Shown here: positions 45,070 through 52,316 of the stretch, piece after piece
Layout: each line of letters begins with the position of its first letter
Position numbering within the stretch: position 1 is the stretch's first letter
Assembly (NCBI RefSeq): GCF_001423845.1
Contig: NZ_LMPM01000003.1
Span: 62,001-126,000, forward strand
Direction: 5' to 3'
Length of the DNA stretch: 64,000 nucleotides
DNA from: Sphingomonas sp. Leaf357
Lineage (GTDB): Bacteria > Pseudomonadota > Alphaproteobacteria > Sphingomonadales > Sphingomonadaceae
The notes under the pieces: model-generated
Databases searched by the model: none
Told to the model about the DNA's origin: nothing
The model's input: the letters and a program-made list of their open reading frames with translations, nothing else
Translations under genes and position numbers: made by a program

Positions 45070-47040
45070 TCAGTGCGGCAGGCGGAAATTGACCCGCAGG
45101 CTGCTGCCGCCGCACCCCAGGCCACCGTCCGGGCGATAGCTTTTCTCGTAACGCGCGGTCTTGATCAGGCCTAATCCGGCATCGCCGAACACGAATGGCG
45201 GATAAGCGACCACGACGCGTTGGTTGACCACCTTGCCTTCGGCCGAGATATCGTACTGCATCGCGGTCCAGCCCTCGAACCCCCACATCTGCGCTTCAAG
45301 CGGGAACTGGTCGCCACTGCCATTGTAGCCCAGCATGCGCGGCTGTGAATCTACCAGCGCGCATTGCTGCGCCGACAGCCCGGATTTCGCGAACGCCGCC
45401 GTGGCGGCGGCCGAATCGCCGGCCTGCTGTTCCAGCGACGCGAGCCGCACCAGCGCACCCACGCGGAACGGATGGTTCTGGGGCAAGGCGGACTCCGCCC
45501 CGACCTCGCCCAGCAGCAGGCGCGCGCGCGGCCGATCCTCGCGCACCTTGTCGGCGATCATCAGCCGGATCGCCGATCGCGCCTCCGGGTCGGCGGCATA
45601 GGGCTGCGCGGTCAGCAGCGGGGTGATGATCCGCGCGTAGACGGCCGGTTTCCAGCCTTCGGTCGTATCGGCCAGCAACGTCGCCGGCTCGATCGACAAT
45701 CGCGCGACCGGAGGGGCGCCGTTGGCTATCAGGATCGCCAGTTCGCGCCGGGCGAATTGGCCCGCCTCCTCCCGCCCGACGACATTGTTGGCGACGAGTT
45801 GATGCAGGATGGGCACCAGCGCCAGCGCGCTGCCGCCCTCCGCGCGCTCCACCTCGGCCAGTTGCACGCGAAGCTGCGGCAGTATCGCCGCGTCGGATCC
45901 GGTCAGCATCGGCGGCGGTGCGACCTTCTTCAGCTCCAGCCACGCGCCGAGTTCGCCATCGAGATAGCTGGCGATCGACGGTCGCTCGAACGCCGTCGAA
46001 CAGCGCAGTTCCGCCCGCACGCGATAGCGGAAGAAGCGCGGCATCTTCGTCACCTGCTCCGGCGTCCAGCTCCAGTTGCGCGCGGCGCGCGCGAATTCCA
46101 GCGCGACCTGCCCGCCGCCGGCGGCATAGACCGGTGCGCTGTCCCGCACGACGCCGTCATCGCCAATGTTGAAGTCCACCACCGCGACATCGGCCGGCTT
46201 CAGCCCCGCCTCGCCGCCGCATTCCGGCACCTTCATTTGCGGGCCGGGGTCGAAGCTGCCCTTTTCGATCCGCCCCGCCCCGGTCATCGCCATATATTGG
46301 CGCGCTTCGTCCTTGCGCCCTTCCAGCAACGCCGCGATCGCATAGTTCGATCGCACCTCGACATCGTCCAGGTTCGTCTTGGCGGTCAGCCCGCCGAGCA
46401 GTTTCACCGCCTCGCCCGTCGCCTGGCGCGAGGCGGCGAACGCGCCCTGGTTGAGCAGCAGCTGGCCGCGCAGTTTCTGCACCGTCGCCTTGACCCCGGC
46501 GTCCGTCGGCACGCTGGCGACCGCGCCGTCCAGCCGGGTCAGGGCCTGCGCCGCCGCCGCCGGATCCACGAACGTCTGCGTCTGGACCAGACCCCGTCCC
46601 GCCACGATCTTCGCGACCGGGTCCTGCGCGATCCGTTCCGCCTCGCCGAACGCCTGCGCCGCGCTGGCATAATCGAGCGCGGCTTCGGCGATCCGGCCGA
46701 GCGCGATGAACGCGTTGAAGCGGTCCTCCTGCACGCTGGCATCGCCGGCCGGCAGACCGGCCAGGCTGGCGCGCGCCGCCGCCGCGGCCTCGTCCTTGCG
46801 ATCGAGCGACAGCAAGGCGCCGCTCTTGCGCGCCAGCACCAGCGCGCGGGTCCGGGGATTTTTGACCCGACCCTCCAGCGCCGTCCAGGCCGCGAGCGCC
46901 GCGACGAAATCGCGCTTGTCCTGCAATGCGGTCGCGGCGTCGAACTCCTGCTGCACCGTCGTCCTGGCCGCCTGCTGCGCCAGCGTAGGAGCGGCCACCG
47001 CAATCGCCGCCCCAAGCAGAATCATCCGCGACTGCACCAT
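45070..47040 (-). CDS. Large exported protein with TPR-like repeats and TonB-like ends
   Basis: 656 residues, signal peptide MVQSRMILLGAAIAVAAPTLAQ. Residues 25-240 form helical TPR-like pairs (AATALQDKRDFVAALAAWTAL, DYASAAQAFGEAERI). The final 100 residues (QYDISAEGKVVNQRVVVAYPPFVFGDAGLGLIKTARYEKSY) look like a TonB C-terminal domain, and a second, similar stretch lies near 300-380 (DFNIGDDGVVRDSAPVYAAGG). There is no N-terminal membrane anchor or proline spacer, so it is not a standard energy transducer. Function unknown. Confidence 0.75.
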   Translation of the reverse strand: MVQSRMILLGAAIAVAAPTLAQQAARTTVQQEFDAATALQDKRDFVAALAAWTALEGRVKNPRTRALVLARKSGALLSLDRKDEAAAAARASLAGLPAGDASVQEDRFNAFIALGRIAEAALDYASAAQAFGEAERIAQDPVAKIVAGRGLVQTQTFVDPAAAAQALTRLDGAVASVPTDAGVKATVQKLRGQLLLNQGAFAASRQATGEAVKLLGGLTAKTNLDDVEVRSNYAIAALLEGRKDEARQYMAMTGAGRIEKGSFDPGPQMKVPECGGEAGLKPADVAVVDFNIGDDGVVRDSAPVYAAGGGQVALEFARAARNWSWTPEQVTKMPRFFRYRVRAELRCSTAFERPSIASYLDGELGAWLELKKVAPPPMLTGSDAAILPQLRVQLAEVERAEGGSALALVPILHQLVANNVVGREEAGQFARRELAILIANGAPPVARLSIEPATLLADTTEGWKPAVYARIITPLLTAQPYAADPEARSAIRLMIADKVREDRPRARLLLGEVGAESALPQNHPFRVGALVRLASLEQQAGDSAAATAAFAKSGLSAQQCALVDSQPRMLGYNGSGDQFPLEAQMWGFEGWTAMQYDISAEGKVVNQRVVVAYPPFVFGDAGLGLIKTARYEKSYRPDGGLGCGGSSLRVNFRLPH

Positions 47041-47093
47041 CGTCCGCCCCCATCCCTCGTCAGGAGCCGACCATCCTATATCACGAGGATAAG

Positions 47094-47464
47094 CGCCAGA
47101 GGGTCTGTAAGCCGGGTTCTGTCCCCCCGCCGAGGCGGGATGGGCGACCATTCCTCTAGGCCTGCACTCGCATACAGGCTCAAGCGACCAACCCGGGCGA
47201 CGAGCAGCAACGATGCTCATGTGCCGCCCCTATTCGGTCTTGCTCCCGGTGGGGTTTGCCGTGCCGCCCCTGTTACCAGGCGCGCGGTGCGCTCTTACCG
47301 CACCCTTTCACTTTTCGCGTCGCCGAAGCGGTTCGCTGTCTGCTCTCTGTGGCACTTTCCCTCGGGTCACCCCGGCCGGGCGTTACCCGGCACCGTCGTT
47401 ACGTGGAGCCCGGACTTTCCTCGCGCATCCTGAAGACACCCGCGGTCGCCCGACCCTCTGGCGA
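47094..47464 (-). ncRNA. rnpB: RNase P RNA
   Basis: Catalytic RNA of RNase P, about 370 nt, which makes tRNA 5' ends. Landmarks on the minus strand: GAGGAAAGTCCGGGCTCC (P4 5' strand, core) near the start, GGTAACAGGGG and GACAGAACCCGGCTTAC near the end. Helix P1 is perfect: CCAGAGGGTC at the 5' end with GACCCTCTGG at the 3' end (47096-47105 and 47452-47461). Ends are estimated from P1. The 5' end is only about 10 bp from the amidase stop, so the promoter must lie inside that gene. Confidence 0.95.
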
Positions 47465-47472
47465 GGAGCGCT

Positions 47473-48195
47473 CTACTCATCCCCCGTCGGTTTGGGAAGC
47501 AGCAACGCGAGCAGGATGCAGCGGCATTCCATGTCGATCTCGCCGTCGATCAGTTCGGGGCGGAAGCGCCGCTGGAACGCGACCGTCGCGGCCAGCTTGT
47601 CCGACACGTCGTACCCGAAGCGTTCGAGCGCGAGCAGGAAGCCGCCTTCGGTCCAGCCCGGATCCATCAAATTCTTGGTCGGTCGCGGCAACGCCAGCCG
47701 CAGTTTCGCCAGCCGGCTCCAGGGGAACAGCTCGCCCGGATCCTGCTTGCGCTTCGGCGCGATGTCGGAATGGCCGACCACGTTGCCGCGCCCGATCTCG
47801 TAGCGGTCCTTGATCGCCGCGACCAACGGCAACAAGCCGTCGATCTGCTGGTCCGGGAACGGGCGATAGCCGAATTCGTGCCCCGGATTGACGATCTCGA
47901 TCCCGATGCTCGCGCTGTTCACGTCGGTGATGCCGCGCCAGTGCGACTGGCCCGCATGCCATGCGCGCTTCGCCTCGTCGACCATCTGCAAGACGGTGCC
48001 GTCCTCGGCGATCAGATAATGCGCGGAGACCTTCGCCGCCGGATCGGTCAGCCTTGCGATCGCCGCCTCCGCGTCCGGCATGCCGGTATAATGCAGCACG
48101 ATCATCGTGATCGGCAGCATGCGATCGTCGAAATTGGGAGACGGCGTGTCGATCATGCCCATGCCCGAACCGTTCTTGCCGATAATGTCATGCAT
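47473..48195 (-). CDS. N-acetylmuramoyl-L-alanine amidase (AmiD-like)
   Basis: Zinc amidase of 240 residues cleaving peptide from N-acetylmuramic acid in peptidoglycan. The amidase-2 motifs are MIVLHYTGMP (zinc histidine), GIEIVNPGHEF, GHSDIAPKRKQDPGELFPW (zinc ligands). C-terminal part resembles a peptidoglycan-binding helix bundle (LERFGYDV, VAFQRRFRPELIDG). No clear signal peptide, so it may be cytoplasmic recycling (AmpD/AmiD-like). ATG at 48195 overlaps the end of the transporter gene by 8 bp. Confidence 0.88.
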   Translation of the reverse strand: MHDIIGKNGSGMGMIDTPSPNFDDRMLPITMIVLHYTGMPDAEAAIARLTDPAAKVSAHYLIAEDGTVLQMVDEAKRAWHAGQSHWRGITDVNSASIGIEIVNPGHEFGYRPFPDQQIDGLLPLVAAIKDRYEIGRGNVVGHSDIAPKRKQDPGELFPWSRLAKLRLALPRPTKNLMDPGWTEGGFLLALERFGYDVSDKLAATVAFQRRFRPELIDGEIDMECRCILLALLLPKPTGDE

Positions 48196-49081
48196 TGTCC
48201 CCTGCCCGCGCGGTGCGGATCGTCACGATCGCGACGCCGAGCATCGCGATCCCTCCGCCGGTTAGCATAAGTGCGGTGAGCGGCGTGCCGAAATAATAGG
48301 CTGCCGCGAACACCGAGATCACCGGCGCCGCCAGCGTCAGCGGCGTGACGATGCTGATCGGATGGCGCTGCAACAGATACGACATCGATCCCTGCCCGAT
48401 CACCGTCGATCCGATCGCGGAAAACGCCACCCAGCCGAGCGTGTGCAGCGGCAGATCCGGGATCGCCGCCATCGCCCGAGGCTCGACCTGCCAGGCCAGC
48501 AGTCCCAGCACGATCGATCCCCAGAAGCCGATCCAGGCGTAGATCGTCAGCACCGGCACGCCGATCAGATAGCGCTGGATGATCGATCCCATCGCCCAGA
48601 TGAAGCTCGCCCCGGCGGTCAGCGCCAGTCCCGGAATCTCGTTCGCGGCCGCCGGATCGAACACCAGCAGCACCACGCCGGCGAAGGATAACGCGATGCC
48701 GGCCATGCGCGGCAGGCGGATGCGCTCGCGAAAGATGATGATCGCCAGGATCATCGAGAAGGGCACGCCCAATTGCCCGGCGATCGCCAGCGCCCCGACA
48801 TTGTCCGACACCGCCAGCGACAGGTTGACCAGGATATAGAACACTCCGCCTGACAGGATGCCGAGCGCGGTCAGCGCGCGCATCCGCCCCGGCACGATCT
48901 TCAGCCACGTCCCGCACACCAGCAGGACCAGAGCCTGGCGCAGGAAACCCGCGGTCAGCGGCGAGATCGCCATCACCGCCATCTTCACCGCGATGATGTT
49001 GAGGCCCCACATCACGTTCATCACCAGAACGACGAGAAAATCGTGCAGGGTGAAACCGCGTGGAGAGGAAGCCTGTGTCAC
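48188..49081 (-). CDS. EamA/DMT-family transporter
   Basis: 297 residues, about ten membrane helices in two EamA repeats (FLVVLVMNVMWGLNIIAVK, and the second from near residue 150, SFIWAMGSIIQRYL). Members export or import small metabolites such as amino acids or purines; substrate unknown. The start GTG at 49081 is tentative, with a TTG-led frame from 49111 adding a basic tail. Overlaps the amidase start, so the two are likely co-expressed. Confidence 0.85.
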   Translation of the reverse strand: MTQASSPRGFTLHDFLVVLVMNVMWGLNIIAVKMAVMAISPLTAGFLRQALVLLVCGTWLKIVPGRMRALTALGILSGGVFYILVNLSLAVSDNVGALAIAGQLGVPFSMILAIIIFRERIRLPRMAGIALSFAGVVLLVFDPAAANEIPGLALTAGASFIWAMGSIIQRYLIGVPVLTIYAWIGFWGSIVLGLLAWQVEPRAMAAIPDLPLHTLGWVAFSAIGSTVIGQGSMSYLLQRHPISIVTPLTLAAPVISVFAAAYYFGTPLTALMLTGGGIAMLGVAIVTIRTARAGDNA

Positions 49082-49166
49082 CGACCACCGCTTGCGACGG
49101 CCGGTCCGCAAAGTAAACGCTTAGGGGCGATCGTTACTCAGCGGTTGGAGCGGATTTTTGCATCCA

Positions 49167-49441
49167 CTCACCGTCACCCCGGACGTGTTCCGGGGTCCAC
49201 CAGAGGGCTTTCGACACGGATAGTGAACAGAATACCGAGCTTGCGGCACGGTGAACCCCGGAACGCGTCGGTGCTTATACCCTTCGAACAAATATTGGTC
49301 ATTCCCGCGCAGGCGGGAATCCATACTGGCTTACCGTTCGCTTCGTAAGCGGCGTCAGAGCTTATGGATCCCCGCCGTCGCGGGGATGACGGCTTCATAC
49401 TTGCTCGAGAGGTATAAGCGCCGAACAAGTCCGGGGTGACG
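49167..49441. repeat. Nested palindromic repeats (family B3 around a second element)
   Basis: The 380-bp gap between the EamA gene and cheR contains this instead of a gene. Outer arms: CCGTCACCCCGGACGTGTTC at 49167 and GAACAAGTCCGGGGTGACGG ending near 49441. Inside, at about 49268-49416, is a second palindrome with ends GCTTATAC and GTATAAGC and inner arms CATTCCCGCGCAGGCGGGAA and ATCCCCGCCGTCGCGGGGAT. It appears that one repeat element landed within another. Confidence 0.8.
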
Positions 49442-49461
49442 GCGAAATGCTGAAGGTCGTT

Positions 49462-50328
49462 CTAGCCCGCGATCATCTCGTACAGGCCACGATGCTCGGG
49501 CGCGGGTTGGAACGCCTCGGTCTGCCCGATCACCGTTTCGCCGGCGCCCAGCACCAGCAATCCGCCCGGCCGCATCACGCTCGCCAGCCGGTCAAGCACC
49601 TGGCGGCGCAGCGTCGGCGACAGATAGAGCAGAACGTTGCGGCACAGCACGACGTCGAATTTCCCCACCGGCAGCGGATCGGCGACCAGATTGAGCCGGC
49701 GGAAGCTGATCTGCCGCACCAGTTCGGGTTTCGCCGCCCAATCCCCGCCGTCCGCATCGAACCAGCGCATCATGCGCCGGATCGGCAGGCCACGCTGGAT
49801 CTCGAATTGCGAGAAGCGCCCGATCCGCGCACGCGCCAGCGCCGCTTCCGACACGTCGGTGGCGACGATTTCCGGCATGCGACCACCATGCGTCTCGACC
49901 TGTTCGGCGAACAGCATTGCCAGCGACAAGGGCTCCTGCCCCATCGAGCAGCCGGCCGACCAGACCCGGACGTTGCGCGTCGGCGATTGCGCACGCATCT
50001 CCTGGATCGCCGCTCCGACCATGTCGAGCACGGCGGCGTCGCGGAAGAACGAACTTTCCTGGTTGAGCAACGCATCGACCACCTGATCGGCCACCAGCGG
50101 ATCGGTCCCGCCGATGATCTCGCCGGCGAGTTGGTCGAGCGTATCGAGCCCGCGTTCGCGCAGCACCGGCTTCAGCGCCGTCTCGATCCGCCATTCGCGA
50201 TTGGCGGCGATCTGCTGGCCGGTACGCTGTTCGAGCAGCGCGGCCAGGATCTGCATCGCCGCGGCCGGACGCGGCGTAGGCGCGATCTTCGGCAGGCCGA
50301 TCGGGCGGCGGGGCAGCGGGCTCAGCAT
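49462..50328 (-). CDS. cheR: Chemotaxis protein methyltransferase CheR
   Basis: 288 residues. Methylates glutamates of chemoreceptors with AdoMet. The CheR helical N-terminal domain (about 25-90) precedes the methyltransferase with VRVWSAGCSMGQEPLSLAM and FDVVLCRNVLLYLSP. N-terminal 24 residues are Pro/Arg-rich. Overlaps cheB by 7 bp. No receptor gene is in the window. Confidence 0.93.
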   Translation of the reverse strand: MLSPLPRRPIGLPKIAPTPRPAAAMQILAALLEQRTGQQIAANREWRIETALKPVLRERGLDTLDQLAGEIIGGTDPLVADQVVDALLNQESSFFRDAAVLDMVGAAIQEMRAQSPTRNVRVWSAGCSMGQEPLSLAMLFAEQVETHGGRMPEIVATDVSEAALARARIGRFSQFEIQRGLPIRRMMRWFDADGGDWAAKPELVRQISFRRLNLVADPLPVGKFDVVLCRNVLLYLSPTLRRQVLDRLASVMRPGGLLVLGAGETVIGQTEAFQPAPEHRGLYEMIAG

Positions 50329-51434
50329 GTCGGTTTCCGCCCGTCGGCGATCAGCCGGCCGATCTCGCCCGGCGGCAGCATCACGCCGGCCAGCGGAGCG
50401 ACCGCGCCGGGCATGCCCCAGACCACCGAACTCGCACGATCCTGCGCGACGAGCGCACCGCCCGCCTCGACCAGTTTGCGCGCCCCCTCGCTGCCGTCGC
50501 GTCCCATCCCGCTCAACACGATGCCGATCGCGCGTGCGCCGTGCGTCTCGGCGAGGCTCTCGAACATCGGATCGACCGAGGGCATGCAGCCGCTGCGGGC
50601 CGGATCGCGCGTCAACCTGACGGCGAAATTGCCGTCCCCCAGCGAGACGATCCGCATATGTCCGTCGCCCGGCGCGATGATCACCCGGCCCGATCGGATG
50701 CGCAGCCGATCGACCGCGACATCGCACGGGCGTCCGGCGAGCACGGCCACCTGGGCCGCGAAATAGGGCATGAACGATTCGGGCAGATGCTGCGTGATCA
50801 GGATCGGCGTGGTGAAATCGGCCGGTATCTCGCGCAGCAACTGGCTCAGCGCATGGATGCCGCCGGTCGAGGCACCGATCGCGACGATGTCGAAGCGGTT
50901 CTGCGCGACGCGCGGCGTCACGCCGGCGGGCGCGGCCTGGACCGCCGGAGCGGCGACGGGATCGATCGCCAGCAAGCGCGACAACTTGTCGATTAGCACG
51001 TCGGAAAAGCGACCGGCGAACGCACCGACGCCGGGCTTCACCAGCGTGTCGGCGGCCCCCAGCGACAAGGCCTGGATCGTCGCCGCGCCGCCATCGTCGC
51101 ACGACGAGGACACGACCAGCACCTTGGCGCCCGCGCCGGCCACGATCATGTCGGGCAAGGCGGTCAGGCCGTCGATGCCGGGCATTTCGATGTCGAGCAG
51201 GATCGCGTCGACGTGCTGCGTCTTCAGAAAGGCCAGGGCGGCCTGCACGTCGGGCACGGTGCCGGCCAGCGCGAAGCGGCGGCTGGCCTCGATCATCCGT
51301 CCGATCACCGCACGGGCGACCGCCGAATCGTCGACGATCAGGATTTTCGGCAGGATGGTTGGTGAGACGGCCGTTGGGTGATCGGCGGCGGGTCGCCCCG
51401 GGGGCGCTGCGGCCTCGGCGGGCGCGGGCTTCAT
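50322..51434 (-). CDS. cheB: Chemotaxis response regulator/methylesterase CheB
   Basis: 370 residues. Receiver domain with the phospho-aspartate in AILLDIEMPGIDG; methylesterase domain with the triad in GASTGG, TQHLPESF and GMGRDG. Removes methyl groups (and deamidates) on receptors when phosphorylated by CheA. The N-terminal 25 residues are Ala/Pro-rich and not part of the receiver. Overlaps cheR. Confidence 0.94.
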   Translation of the reverse strand: MKPAPAEAAAPPGRPAADHPTAVSPTILPKILIVDDSAVARAVIGRMIEASRRFALAGTVPDVQAALAFLKTQHVDAILLDIEMPGIDGLTALPDMIVAGAGAKVLVVSSSCDDGGAATIQALSLGAADTLVKPGVGAFAGRFSDVLIDKLSRLLAIDPVAAPAVQAAPAGVTPRVAQNRFDIVAIGASTGGIHALSQLLREIPADFTTPILITQHLPESFMPYFAAQVAVLAGRPCDVAVDRLRIRSGRVIIAPGDGHMRIVSLGDGNFAVRLTRDPARSGCMPSVDPMFESLAETHGARAIGIVLSGMGRDGSEGARKLVEAGGALVAQDRASSVVWGMPGAVAPLAGVMLPPGEIGRLIADGRKPTC

Positions 51435-51447
51435 GTCGGCGGCCCCT

Positions 51448-51813
51448 TCAGGCCATGCCGACGATCTGGAGTTTGCTTTCCAACGTCTCGCGATCGAACG
51501 GCTTCATGACATATTCGTCCGCCCCCGCTTCGATCGCGGCGCGGATATGGCCCATGCCGTTTTCGGTCGTGCAGAACACCACCTTCGGGCGGTTCGTCAC
51601 CGCGCTGACGCGCAGCGCGCGCAGGAAATCCATCCCGCTCATCACCGGCATGTTCCAGTCGAGCAGGATCACGTCGGGCGCGGAGGCGAGGCAGGAATCC
51701 AGCGCTTCCTTGCCGTCTCCGGCCTCGGAGACCTGAAAGTTCAGGGTTTCCAGAATGTGCCGCGCGACCTTGCGGATCACCTTCGAATCATCGACGACCA
51801 GGCACGTTTTCAT
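51448..51813 (-). CDS. cheY: CheY-type response regulator
   Basis: 121 residues, a single receiver domain. Phospho-aspartate in VILLDWNMPVM; conserved T/K region in FCTTENG and YVMKPFD. Would be phosphorylated by CheA and act on the flagellar motor or other target. Located 14 bp upstream of cheB. Confidence 0.93.
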   Translation of the reverse strand: MKTCLVVDDSKVIRKVARHILETLNFQVSEAGDGKEALDSCLASAPDVILLDWNMPVMSGMDFLRALRVSAVTNRPKVVFCTTENGMGHIRAAIEAGADEYVMKPFDRETLESKLQIVGMA

Positions 51814-51884
51814 GAATGCTTCCCGTTATGCAACATAGCCGGTCTGCCCTAAATCCGTAAGCGTCCCGTTAATTCGGTACAATT

Positions 51885-52316
51885 TCACGCGGCCAGCGCG
51901 GTGAGCCCCGGTAGCACCGCGCGCAGGTCGATCGCCAGCACCGGCTCCCCGTCCCGTTCGACGATCCCGCAGCCGGCTCCGTGCCATCCGCCGTCCAGCA
52001 CGATGCCCGGCGACAAGGGCAGCAGATCGAACGGCGCGACATCCTCCAGCGAATCGACCAGCACGGCATAATGGTGCCCCTCGGCCACGGTGATCACCGC
52101 ACGCTTGGCCGGAATGTCGGATGCGGCCACGCCGAGAGCGGCGCGCGTATCGATCACCGTCACGACCCGGCTGCGCAATGCGGTCAGGCCCAGCACCTGC
52201 GAACTCGTCTTCGGCACCGGGATGACGGTGCCGATATCCACGACCGATTCGACCTGCGCGGAATCGATCGCCACGGCGCGCCCGGCGATGTGCGCGATCA
52301 GGAACAATGCGCTCAT
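51885..52316 (-). CDS. cheW: Chemotaxis adaptor CheW
   Basis: 143 residues, single CheW SH3-like domain (FLIAHIAGRAVAIDSAQVESV, VLGLTALRSRVVTVIDTRAALG). Links receptors to CheA. Overlaps the cheA stop by 4 bp. The tail ends LTALAA; the next gene cheY starts 72 bp later. Confidence 0.9.
   Translation of the reverse strand: MSALFLIAHIAGRAVAIDSAQVESVVDIGTVIPVPKTSSQVLGLTALRSRVVTVIDTRAALGVAASDIPAKRAVITVAEGHHYAVLVDSLEDVAPFDLLPLSPGIVLDGGWHGAGCGIVERDGEPVLAIDLRAVLPGLTALAA

Noticed and set aside
49082..49461. Hidden small gene in the 380-bp gap
   Set aside because: Open frames here run through the arms of the repeats and have no ribosome site; the repeats explain the sequence.
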